From JBBEDC01 sp040881505 (GTDB taxonomy: Bacteria; Patescibacteriota; Andersenbacteria; UBA10190), in NCBI GenBank assembly GCA_040881505.1, contig JBBEDC010000040.1, forward strand, positions 1 to 19,172: 19,172 nucleotides of DNA. The letters are read 5' to 3'. The position numbers and the translations under genes are program-made. Of the stretch, positions 7,716-14,310 are shown in pieces (the stretch's first letter is position 1; each line of letters opens with the position of its first letter). The notes beneath the pieces were generated by a model. The model was not told the DNA's origin, ran no database searches, and worked only from the letters and a program-made list of their open reading frames with translations.

Positions 7716-8186
7716 TTACAACTCATCTTTTACCTTGCGGATTTTCTTTTCTGCTGCAGCTATATCGGCCGCTCCTTTAGCTCTCTCTAGTACTTCGTCA
7801 GGTGTAGTTTTGGCTTTGACGATATAGTCCTCTGCCTGCAATTCCTTCGCTCGTTCATAATCTTGTTTGGTATCCAGGTTAGACAGGATGATGACTGGAA
7901 TATCTTTTGTTTCAGGATCACTTCGAAGCATGATCAGGAAATTAAATCCGTGGTTTTTATCAACTTCGGTTACTGGTGTATTTGGTTCTTTGCCCAGAAT
8001 GAGATCAAGCAAGATAACATCCGGTTTTTGCTCCCGGGCAATTCTATCGCCCTCTACTGTATTTGTAGTTGTTAGAAAAGCTATCTCCTCCTGAGTTCGC
8101 GCGGTCATTTCATATAATTTCAGCAGCATCAAATCATCATCAATCATCAGAATTGTTATTTTCTTGTTTTCTCGCAGTTCTGACAT
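7716..8186 (-). CDS. Stand-alone receiver (CheY-like) response regulator with an enlarged beta3-alpha3 loop
   Basis: 156 residues. It has all receiver landmarks: acidic cluster DDD at 16-18, phosphoacceptor Asp-61 in VILLDLI, Ser-102 in VIILSN, and Lys-124 in YIVKA. No DNA-binding or enzymatic output domain is present. Between Asp-61 and the next helix there is GKEPNTPVTEVDKNHG, about 11 residues longer than in the neighbouring receiver. A charged helical tail (131-156) follows the receiver fold. It lies 14 bp downstream of the second receiver, at the end of the kinase operon, and faces the plus-strand gene convergently. It probably acts by protein-protein contact after phosphorylation by the kinase at 8583-10217. 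No strong Shine-Dalgarno is visible. Confidence 0.93.
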   Translation of the reverse strand: MSELRENKKITILMIDDDLMLLKLYEMTARTQEEIAFLTTTNTVEGDRIAREQKPDVILLDLILGKEPNTPVTEVDKNHGFNFLIMLRSDPETKDIPVIILSNLDTKQDYERAKELQAEDYIVKAKTTPDEVLERAKGAADIAAAEKKIRKVKDEL

Positions 8187-8200
8187 GGAATAAGGATGAC

Positions 8201-8596
8201 TTACTTTGTATGACTCGTCAAAAACTGTTCTATTCGCTCTACAATTTCGCGAGGCAAATATTTTGCTTTAAGCATGTAGTCCACAGCACCTAATTGCTGA
8301 GCCTGTTCACCTTTGTCTTTTTCTCGCATATTAGAGAGCACTATCACTGGAATATCGGCAGTAGATGAGTCAGCTTTCAATTGTTTGAGTACTTCAATGC
8401 CATCAATATCCTCTAGACCAATATCGAGTAAGAGAAGATCAGGATGATCTTTCCTTACTAAGTCCAGTCCTTCTTGCCCGGTTGATGCGGTATAGAATCC
8501 CTCAAATCCAGCCTGTTTAAATTGAAGGCCGTACATCTGACGATGGGTCGCATTATCCTCAATCATGAGGATTTTTGTTCGTTTATGGTCTGACAT
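8201..8596 (-). CDS. Stand-alone receiver (CheY-like) response regulator
   Basis: 131 residues, essentially a bare receiver domain: acidic pair Glu-13/Asp-14, phosphoacceptor Asp-58 in LLLLDIG, Ser-88 in VIVLSN and Lys-110 in YMLKA. There is no output domain. Its start overlaps the 3' end of the histidine kinase gene by 14 bp, which suggests translational coupling and a cognate partnership. It may relay phosphate or act on a motility or pilus component, but no target is shown by the sequence. Confidence 0.94.
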   Translation of the reverse strand: MSDHKRTKILMIEDNATHRQMYGLQFKQAGFEGFYTASTGQEGLDLVRKDHPDLLLLDIGLEDIDGIEVLKQLKADSSTADIPVIVLSNMREKDKGEQAQQLGAVDYMLKAKYLPREIVERIEQFLTSHTK

Positions 8597-10217
8597 GGTT
8601 GTTATTTTTAGTCTGCTTGAGGGGCAGCATAACTCGAACAGTTGTGCCCTTGCCTATCCCTTCACTTTCCAGCGTAACACTCCCATGGTGCTCTTCAACA
8701 ATCTTTTTGATAATGAAGAGTCCTAAGCCACTACCGTCCGTATGAACAAGGGCGGATTTCTTGCCGCGTACAAACTTGCCAAAAAGCTTCGGCAGCTCCT
8801 CTGGGTCAATTCCAATACCGGTGTCTTTAAAGGCAATTTCTATCCTGCCTGGCTTTAGAGTCGTTGTAATAGTAAGACCACCTTTTTCAGTGTATTTCTC
8901 GGCATTGTTAATAATGTTCAAGAATACTTGTCGCAAATACCCTTCATCGGCTTCTACTTTCGGCAACGCTGGTGGCTTGTTGTATGCCAGTGAGAGTCCT
9001 TTTTTCTCATAGCTCGGCATGAGCGTATCCACCGCTTCTTGAATCAGTTTCGAGACATCCACCTGTTCCCACGTGAAGTTAAGCTTACCACCCTCTAATT
9101 CCATCGCATCCAGTAAATCATTCACAATATTATTCAGGTTATTAGCTGCTCCAAACATATCCTGCTGCATCTTTCGCCGTTCTTCAGCAGGCAGTGAATC
9201 AAAACCGCCTGTTGCTTGCATCTCCAGTAGCCCTCGCAGGCTGGTAAGCGGTGTCCGCAATTGATGGGAGGCAATCTGCAGAAACTCTGTTTTGATATTC
9301 ATGAGCTCCTTCAAGTGCTCGTTTGCTTCGCGTAGTTCAGTATAGAGACCTTCAATATGTTCACGCTGCTGCACTTCCTTCATTACGCTGCGTACAAGGA
9401 GGATGCCAACTGTAATAATTGCAATCAAAACACCCACATTGACAAGCTGCTCCTGGCTGCCGAGCGGCGCGACGAGCGCCTGAAATAGGATGACGGCCAA
9501 GAGGACAAGTACGAACAGTTGTGTTAGAACAATTTTGATATCCATCAAGCGATGCCGAATAATGGCATATCCCATGATGATCGGATAGAGTGCAACGGTT
9601 AAATTCAGGAACGGATAAATATCAAAGTTGTACACGGGTAAAAAACTGAAACTACCCCCAAGGTAGCCAAGAAGCGTGGCAAGAAAGAAGTACTGGATTC
9701 GTCGCTTCTCTTCCCCGCGTGAATTCATATATGCCCTGAAAAGCAGGGTGTGGGTGTAAATCACAAGGCCTAAAAATATGAAAACGACGAAGGTGGTGTA
9801 GAGAGGTGTTGGTGTAAGATAATAAAATTCATTAAAGATATAACGGACATCGCGGATGAAAAAGTTAGTGAAGAGATTGGCGAGAAGATAAAAAACTCCG
9901 AGCGTATAGAAAAGATAGATGGACCAACGCCGAGAAATGCCGAGAAAGATGTAGACAAAATGAGTGAATAGGACGGGTATAAAAATGACTCCTGCGTATG
10001 CGAATTTCCACCACCATAAAGCCTGGCCTGGCTCGGAGATGGCTCCGATGCGAAATGCGCCCAACCCCCAGAAAGCAACGGAAATGCAGAATGTCCCCCA
10101 CATAACATTCAGCCATCTCTTACCCTGGAAAAACATAAAGACTGCCATCAACACACTGGTGGTCAAAATAAGCAGTCCAGAGATCGAGAATATTCCAAGC
10201 ATACGTGTTAAGTGCAT
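8583..10217 (-). CDS. Membrane sensor histidine kinase with 7TM-type N-terminal region
   Basis: 544 residues from the ATG at 10215-10217. An earlier in-frame start (10277) is rejected because the terminator of the upstream gene would then lie inside the coding region. The first ~280 residues form about eight hydrophobic segments, resembling the His_kinase_N 7TM sensor. A coiled linker (280-310) leads to HisKA with the H box SHQLRTPL (His-318). The ATPase domain has the N box NIINNAEKY (Asn-438), G1 DTGIGI (465-470), the F box LFGKFVRG and G2 GSGLGL (495-500), all intact. It autophosphorylates on His and should donate to the two receivers immediately downstream. No periplasmic sensor domain of size is visible, so a membrane or lipid-borne cue is possible. 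No room for its own promoter exists between it and the preceding terminator. Confidence 0.94.
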   Translation of the reverse strand: MHLTRMLGIFSISGLLILTTSVLMAVFMFFQGKRWLNVMWGTFCISVAFWGLGAFRIGAISEPGQALWWWKFAYAGVIFIPVLFTHFVYIFLGISRRWSIYLFYTLGVFYLLANLFTNFFIRDVRYIFNEFYYLTPTPLYTTFVVFIFLGLVIYTHTLLFRAYMNSRGEEKRRIQYFFLATLLGYLGGSFSFLPVYNFDIYPFLNLTVALYPIIMGYAIIRHRLMDIKIVLTQLFVLVLLAVILFQALVAPLGSQEQLVNVGVLIAIITVGILLVRSVMKEVQQREHIEGLYTELREANEHLKELMNIKTEFLQIASHQLRTPLTSLRGLLEMQATGGFDSLPAEERRKMQQDMFGAANNLNNIVNDLLDAMELEGGKLNFTWEQVDVSKLIQEAVDTLMPSYEKKGLSLAYNKPPALPKVEADEGYLRQVFLNIINNAEKYTEKGGLTITTTLKPGRIEIAFKDTGIGIDPEELPKLFGKFVRGKKSALVHTDGSGLGLFIIKKIVEEHHGSVTLESEGIGKGTTVRVMLPLKQTKNNNHVRP

Positions 10218-10234
10218 TTTAGCACTTCGCGCAT

Positions 10235-10263
10235 AAAAAAACCGCTCGAACACGTTCAAGCGG
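10235..10263 (-). terminator. Rho-independent terminator of the methyltransferase gene
   Basis: Minus strand: CCGCTTGAAC pairs with GTTCGAGCGG over 10 bp with one G-U pair and a tiny loop that probably opens by a pair or two. Seven T follow (complement of 10235-10241). It begins 7 bp after the stop of the gene at 10271. Confidence 0.92.
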
Positions 10264-10270
10264 GTTGCAC

Positions 10271-11365
10271 TCACCAAACAACAATTGACTGTGCGTAGTC
10301 CAGTAACTGTTGGCGATATGCTGCTTCTGATTGCGTGAGTCGTACCTTACGAACGACCATCCGGGCCACAGGCATAAGTGGCAGCGACAGCCACCATCGC
10401 TCCGACTCGACGACACGAGAGATAGTTTCATATCCCCACCACTCGCCGGTCGCTGAATCCTGGTATGTAACCAGCGGCAAAAGGTAGAAATCGAGTGTAG
10501 GATCGCGCCAAGCCCACAGCCGACGCAAAGCCAACGGAATAGTAGTGTGCTGGTAGGTAACAGCCTCCAGCAGCGGGGTGCGGAGCCATTTCAGAAACAG
10601 CGGCCACTCCCCCGGCTGGCTGGCGATCGGGCAATGCATATCGACGAGCACAAACCAGCCACCTTCATTGAGCACTGCAAGCACTTCCTCAAACACAGGC
10701 AGTGGCTCGCTGATGCCGCCGATGCCGAACACTTGCGTCACTGCATCAAATGTTCCCGGCGCGAACCGTGCAAAATCATCGCTCGAGCTCCGAGTATTGA
10801 CTAGACTTGCAGCATCGCCGTGCACAAACTGGGTCGTGACTCCTGAATGTTGAGCATCATATGAGTGAGCTCGGCCAAGCATGGCCTGGTTCCGATCCAG
10901 TCCGGTAATCGTTGCCGAAACGGAATGAGCGGCGAGAATGTTGGCCACCTCAAACACCGCCAACCCCGTACCGGTGCAAAGATCAAGAATCGCCACGGGC
11001 TGGGCACGAGCCGTACCAAGCGCAGTCACCTGCCAGCCGGCGTATCGACGCCACATCGTGTCCTGACCTCGCGTCGTCAAATGATGCTTGCGGTCATACG
11101 TTGCAGCTTCCCGTGTGTACACGTCGTCAACCACGTAAGGATCAAGAGCTCCACTGTCGTTCCTTCGCGGCTGCAGCATGAGTTTGATGCTCAACTGGAT
11201 GAGTCGCTGCACAAACGCATGCCACGCATATCGCGCAGACGAGCAGTGAAAGCAGGTTGGCTGCGACAGGTAGGAAGGGAAATACTGCTTGAAGCCAGCT
11301 CCGAGTGCTACAGCCGGTGCATGTTTTTGCACATCAAGATACTGTTTTGACAAAATTGTTTTCAT
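10271..11365 (-). CDS. Class I SAM-dependent methyltransferase (UbiE-like core)
   Basis: 364 residues. The ATG is preceded by GAGGTG at good spacing. Motif I is ILDLCTGTGLA (about 126-136), the acidic post-I segment is TGLDRNQAML (154-163), the motif II region is GTFDAVTQVFGIGG (204-217) and the post-II strand is GGWFVLVDMH (235-244), together a full Rossmann methyltransferase core. The segment AATYDRKHHLTTRG before motif I resembles UbiE/COQ5-type enzymes. It is longer than the usual ~250 residues: about 80 extra at the N-terminus, with Cys residues in TCFHCSS, and about 110 Trp-rich residues after the core. The substrate cannot be named; a quinone, lipid or other hydrophobic acceptor is plausible. 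It has its own promoter and terminator, yet sits directly after the reductase gene, so the two may act on related molecules. Confidence 0.88.
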   Translation of the reverse strand: MKTILSKQYLDVQKHAPAVALGAGFKQYFPSYLSQPTCFHCSSARYAWHAFVQRLIQLSIKLMLQPRRNDSGALDPYVVDDVYTREAATYDRKHHLTTRGQDTMWRRYAGWQVTALGTARAQPVAILDLCTGTGLAVFEVANILAAHSVSATITGLDRNQAMLGRAHSYDAQHSGVTTQFVHGDAASLVNTRSSSDDFARFAPGTFDAVTQVFGIGGISEPLPVFEEVLAVLNEGGWFVLVDMHCPIASQPGEWPLFLKWLRTPLLEAVTYQHTTIPLALRRLWAWRDPTLDFYLLPLVTYQDSATGEWWGYETISRVVESERWWLSLPLMPVARMVVRKVRLTQSEAAYRQQLLDYAQSIVVW

Positions 11366-11419
11366 TACACACCTCGTTTCGATGAGGATTGTTCAAAGAG
11401 CTATCCAAACGGACAAGGA

Positions 11420-11448
11420 AATATACAATAATATGTAAATTAAGTCAA
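11420..11448 (-). promoter_or_regulatory. Sigma70-type promoter for the methyltransferase gene
   Basis: Minus strand: TTGACT (11448-11443), a 17-bp spacer, then TATATT (11425-11420). The predicted leader is about 45 nt. The -35 shares bases with the T run of the preceding terminator. Confidence 0.78.
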
Positions 11449-11482
11449 AAAAAGCGGGAGGTGTAGGTAAACACTTCCCGCT
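11447..11482 (-). terminator. Rho-independent terminator of the SDR reductase gene
   Basis: Minus strand: AGCGGGA pairs with TCCCGCT. After one A/C mismatch GTGT pairs with ACAC, and seven T follow. It starts 8 bp after the reductase stop. Confidence 0.9.
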
Positions 11483-11490
11483 GTATGCCT

Positions 11491-12630
11491 TTACGCTGGT
11501 GTCGGAACGGAACGTCCGAAGTTCACCGACATAGCGTAGTCCAGCATGGTTGCAAGGAACGAATCGTCCACTGGCATAGGTGGTACATACCGGTCACCGA
11601 GCGCACCAAGAACGTGATCGATGGAGAAGGAGGTACCGTGCGTGACGTAGGGCAGAAACTGTTCCAAACCCTTATCAAGTCCTCGCTGCAGGTGCCTGAG
11701 CAAACCGCGATCCACAGGATCGCTGCCGCTCTTTCCATAGGTCAGGCCAGTGATGCCCATGTGCTTAAGTGACTGTTCGATCACCCACTGCACACGCGGC
11801 GGACTTGGATGAACCAAGTGGTACACCAAGTGGCTTGGCTCAAGCGAAATCAGATCAGCCATGGAATCTGCCAGCCAGTCTGCCGGAATGAGATTCAGGC
11901 GAGATTCGACTGAACAACGCACCACCAGTGGAAGAAAAAGTTGTCCCTCCGACGTGAAAGTGATCCCTTGCTCTTGCAGGCGCTCTGCATCCTGCTGCCA
12001 CTTGACCCGCAAATCACACAGCAGGCGCCAAAACGAGGTGAAGAATCCGTAGTAGCCATTAAAGGCTGAGACCTTTCCCGTTTTGGAGTCGCCAACCATG
12101 ATGCTCATGCGGTAGATGCGCTTACGTCCTGACCAAGCCTTCACGATTTTTTCCGCCTCGAGCTTGGAGCGCTCATAGGCATTAAAATTGCACTGGCCAC
12201 AATCCACATCATCCTCAGTGAAGATGTGTCGATTACCAGCAACGTATGCGGTGCTCATGTGATGAAACTGGGGGGAGCCCAATTCATCTGCCAAAGCCAG
12301 CACGTGTCGCAAGCCTTCGACATTCATTCGTTGCGTGTCGTCTGCCAACCGCTCATCGAATTTGATTGAGCCAGCCAGATGCACCAGGTGATCCACCTTG
12401 CCACGCCACGACCGAATGCATGCCAGATCAACGCCACACAGCTGTTCTGTGACATCTCCGCTCCAGCAGTAGTCATCATCCGTGATGTGCTCTCCAAGCT
12501 CCGCCCGGATACGCTGTTCAGGATTGGTACCCCGAATGAGACAAATCAGCCGATGCCCTCGCTTTTTCAAGGAGGGCACCAAGGCTTGCCCAACCGTACC
12601 GGTTGCACCAGTAAGCAGAATGGTAGCCAT
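11491..12630 (-). CDS. Extended SDR reductase of the thioester-/fatty-acyl-reductase (NAD_binding_4) type
   Basis: 379 residues from the ATG at 12628-12630, chosen because AGGAGGG lies about 8 bp upstream; an in-frame TTG two codons earlier would be too close to it. The N-terminus is MATILLTGATGTVGQAL, the TGxxGxxG dinucleotide motif of extended SDRs, followed by Arg-33 in CLIRG, which fits NADP(H) preference. The catalytic residues are in MSTAYVAG (125-132) and Tyr-152/Lys-156 in AYERSK. RMNVEG (101-106) is the SDR Asn motif. The overall pattern (LIRG, VDHLVHLAG, NVEGLRHVL, STAYVAG) matches the male-sterility/thioester-reductase group that reduces acyl thioesters, or related sugar/steroid SDRs. 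The substrate is not determinable. It has its own promoter and terminator, with the TrmB-like regulator immediately upstream. Confidence 0.88.
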   Translation of the reverse strand: MATILLTGATGTVGQALVPSLKKRGHRLICLIRGTNPEQRIRAELGEHITDDDYCWSGDVTEQLCGVDLACIRSWRGKVDHLVHLAGSIKFDERLADDTQRMNVEGLRHVLALADELGSPQFHHMSTAYVAGNRHIFTEDDVDCGQCNFNAYERSKLEAEKIVKAWSGRKRIYRMSIMVGDSKTGKVSAFNGYYGFFTSFWRLLCDLRVKWQQDAERLQEQGITFTSEGQLFLPLVVRCSVESRLNLIPADWLADSMADLISLEPSHLVYHLVHPSPPRVQWVIEQSLKHMGITGLTYGKSGSDPVDRGLLRHLQRGLDKGLEQFLPYVTHGTSFSIDHVLGALGDRYVPPMPVDDSFLATMLDYAMSVNFGRSVPTPA

Positions 12631-12696
12631 TGGCAACCCTCCTTCCTAATGTGTGGAAAGAACCCTCGAATCGGTCTAAAATCCAACTGATGTTCT

Positions 12697-12725
12697 CTTA
12701 TAATTCATCCCCTTGGATTTGTCAA
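12697..12725 (-). promoter_or_regulatory. Sigma70-type promoter for the SDR reductase gene
   Basis: Minus strand: a perfect TTGACA (12725-12720), a 17-bp spacer, then TATAAG (12702-12697). The predicted leader is about 60 nt, ending in the strong Shine-Dalgarno. It is the best promoter in the window. Confidence 0.85.
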
Positions 12726-12771
12726 TAACAATCCGTATCTCAACTTTACCATTAAATGCATGTGTTGCCAG

Positions 12772-13548
12772 CTATCTGCTTGCTAAGCGTTTGGCTTCTT
12801 CCCAGGCCATATCAAAGATACTTTTCATAAGCCCAGCCATTTCTTTGCTTTCAATAATTACGGCCATCCATTCACCCTCCCAGGATATATACCCCACTTT
12901 ATCATCATAAATCGCCACCTCTGTTGGAAAGGTGTATCTCTCCTTGGGAATAAACATATGTTGATCTGTAGAACGTTGGGGGATGAGCTCTTTAGACACA
13001 GCATCATGGGGGTGAATTGCCTTCAAATGTATACCTCTCCGTGCTCTGCGATCAGCGTAACGATCAAGGTAGTCATTAAAGCTCCGGTCTCGCGCAATAA
13101 ATCGCTCAAGAGAATAGCTAACACGCAAAGTCTTTTCTTTGTTCTGTAACGTATCTTCAAGAGCAGCAATAATTCCATCTTTACCCTGAAACACGCGCAC
13201 AGCTGGTTTTTGTGCGGCGTTTTTCTGCAGAGTTTTCAATGCTGCAACGGCAGAAGCAACATCGTTTTTAATTCGCGTTTGTTCTTGAACCGCAGCCTCT
13301 GCCATTTGAAATAAGGTATCAGGGTGGGCAGCAACGTACTGACGAACCTTTCGATCATCGGACACTCCAACAAGTCCGCGCTTCCGTAATGATTCGAGCA
13401 CAACATAAGAGGAACTCCTGTTAATGCCAGATTTCCGGGCTAACTCATAGACTGTTGCAGCCTCCATCTCAGTCAATACAATATATGTCCGAGCCTCTTT
13501 TTCTGAAAGGCCAAAGTCAGCTAAAGTTTTGACTATTGCTTCTTTCAC
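12772..13548 (-). CDS. TrmB-family transcriptional regulator
   Basis: 258 residues with a GTG start; an in-frame stop lies six codons upstream and no closer start would keep the first helix. Residues 1-73 are a TrmB-type winged helix: TLADFGLSEKEARTYIVL, then VYELARKSGINRSSSYVVLESL and KRGLVGV. A helical coiled region (77-110) follows, then a C-terminal domain (about 116-258) with VRVFQGKDGI and VAIYDDKVGYISWEGE, typical of the TrmB effector domain. TrmB proteins in archaea sense sugars; those in Patescibacteria are common but mostly uncharacterised. It lies 142 bp upstream of the SDR gene and is preceded by palindromic elements, so autoregulation and control of the SDR gene are reasonable guesses. 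No terminator is visible after it. Confidence 0.9.
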   Translation of the reverse strand: MKEAIVKTLADFGLSEKEARTYIVLTEMEAATVYELARKSGINRSSSYVVLESLRKRGLVGVSDDRKVRQYVAAHPDTLFQMAEAAVQEQTRIKNDVASAVAALKTLQKNAAQKPAVRVFQGKDGIIAALEDTLQNKEKTLRVSYSLERFIARDRSFNDYLDRYADRRARRGIHLKAIHPHDAVSKELIPQRSTDQHMFIPKERYTFPTEVAIYDDKVGYISWEGEWMAVIIESKEMAGLMKSIFDMAWEEAKRLASR

Positions 13549-13596
13549 GGTTGTTTTTGCTGGTTAACAGTAAGAATGCATGAACTTTGTCATTGT

Positions 13597-13616
13597 TTGT
13601 TGTCAAAATACAACAA
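13597..13616. promoter_or_regulatory. Palindromic operator candidate upstream of the TrmB-like gene
   Basis: TTGTTGT (13597-13603) and ACAACAA (13610-13616) are perfect 7-bp inverted arms with a 6-bp CAAAAT spacer. It lies about 50 bp before the GTG start and overlaps a minus-strand TTGACA (13606-13601) that could be a -35, although no good -10 follows at 16-18 bp. It is a plausible autoregulatory site. Confidence 0.45.
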
Positions 13617-13659
13617 CGACATTAAAAGACAAGGAAACTGGAGGTAAGTTAGATAATTC

Positions 13660-13717
13660 TTAGTTACATTTTTCTGACATAGCTACATGCTTATTAGTTA
13701 ATATTCACTGTTAGTTA
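13660..13717. repeat. Three TTAGTTA direct repeats
   Basis: TTAGTTA occurs at 13660, 13694 and 13711, spaced 34 and 17 bp. The AT-rich context makes chance occurrence possible, but the 17-bp multiple spacing could suit protein binding next to the TrmB-like gene. Confidence 0.35.
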
Positions 13718-13748
13718 TTGACAACAAAGCTAACGGGCTGACTATATA
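13718..13748 (+). promoter_or_regulatory. Possible plus-strand promoter for the tRNA-like RNA
   Basis: A perfect TTGACA at 13718-13723 and TATATA at 13743-13748, with a 19-bp spacer that is longer than ideal. Transcription would begin near 13755 and run through the tRNA-like element at 13804. Confidence 0.35.
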
Positions 13749-13803
13749 AACATGCATTGATTTATGTATCTTTGTTCTTTCCTGGCTTATACAGCATTAC
13801 CAC

Positions 13804-13909
13804 GCAACGTCAGCCTGTGGGAAAGGCAGCTCCCGGTAAGTGGAAGAGATGGCTTTATATAACCGGGGATAAAGGCCATCAGTAGTGGGTTCGAATCCTG
13901 CACGTTGCA
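13804..13909 (+). tRNA. tRNA-like element with a non-canonical central region
   Basis: 106 nt, against about 76-90 for ordinary tRNAs. The acceptor stem GCAACGT (13804-13810) pairs perfectly with ACGTTGC (13902-13908); A follows as discriminator, and CCA is not encoded. The D-arm candidate is GCCT/AGGC around GTGGGAA (13813-13827). The T arm (13885-13901) has the canonical loop TTCGAAT closed by GTGGG/CCTGC, with two wobbles. The 57 nt between D and T arms do not give a clean 5-bp/7-nt anticodon arm. Instead GATGGC-TTTAT (13848-13858) pairs with ATAAAGGCCATC (13869-13880) with one bulge, and CCCGGT (13832-13837) can pair with ACCGGG (13862-13867) in its loop, giving a pseudoknot. Position 8 is C rather than U. 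Options are an intron-containing tRNA, an unusual class II tRNA with a long variable arm, or a decayed relic. No anticodon is assigned. Confidence 0.5.
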
Positions 13910-13950
13910 CTACATCACAATCATGCAGCAGAAGTTAAGATGGCGCCGCA

Positions 13951-14310
13951 TCATTCTAATTCGACTACTTGATGCGGGTAATCGATTGTCAGTACGATAT
14001 CAAATTTTTTCATAAAGCCGTTTCCGATTATGGGATCACCAGAAGCGAGGAGTACTTCAACAGAATCTACCAATCCCTTTAGCTCGACATAGGCAATTGC
14101 TGATGGCATCGTAACAAGCTGACCATCAGCAAGACGAATATTTTCTATATGGCTAATTGGAATATTTAACTGAGTTGCTCTTGCGCTAGACACTTTCACA
14201 TCTCCATCAAAAGCTGTATCAATTTTTGCAACAATATCTTGAACTGCCTGCCCCCAAGCTAACGGTATTGTAACATAGGGCGCATTATCAATGAGTTGCC
14301 CCTTGATCAT
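13951..14310 (-). CDS. Retropepsin-like (clan AA) aspartic protease homologue
   Basis: 119 residues, the size of a single retropepsin-like lobe. The catalytic-type motif is KIDTAFDGDV (29-38), with Asp-31; the usual DTG is DTA here, a variant known in some family members. RLADGQLV (59-66) matches the conserved ADG strand, and IIGNGFMKKFDIVLTID (94-110) matches the hydrophobic-hydrophobic-Gly segment near the C-terminus. Such proteins act as dimers in the cytoplasm; no signal peptide is seen. Its ATG overlaps the stop of the preceding small gene as ATGA, so the two form a coupled pair. Whether it is active, and what it cuts, is not shown. A 7-bp inverted repeat (13946-13952/13971-13977) lies at its 3' end but has no T run. 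Confidence 0.78.
   Translation of the reverse strand: MIKGQLIDNAPYVTIPLAWGQAVQDIVAKIDTAFDGDVKVSSARATQLNIPISHIENIRLADGQLVTMPSAIAYVELKGLVDSVEVLLASGDPIIGNGFMKKFDIVLTIDYPHQVVELE

Noticed and set aside
10218..10277. Longer kinase N-terminus starting at 10277
   Set aside because: It would place the methyltransferase terminator inside the coding sequence and add a stretch unlike any kinase N-terminus.
13576..13647. 23-codon plus-strand reading frame (begins MHELCHC)
   Set aside because: No ribosome site, lies over the palindromic operator candidate, and its composition looks random.
13804..13909. Group I intron within the tRNA-like element
   Set aside because: The insert is tens of bases, far below the ~200 nt a group I core needs, and no conserved core segments are visible.
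13946..13977. CCGCATC/GATGCGG inverted repeat as a terminator of the protease gene
   Set aside because: The stem is good, but the loop is 18 nt and no T run follows on either strand.
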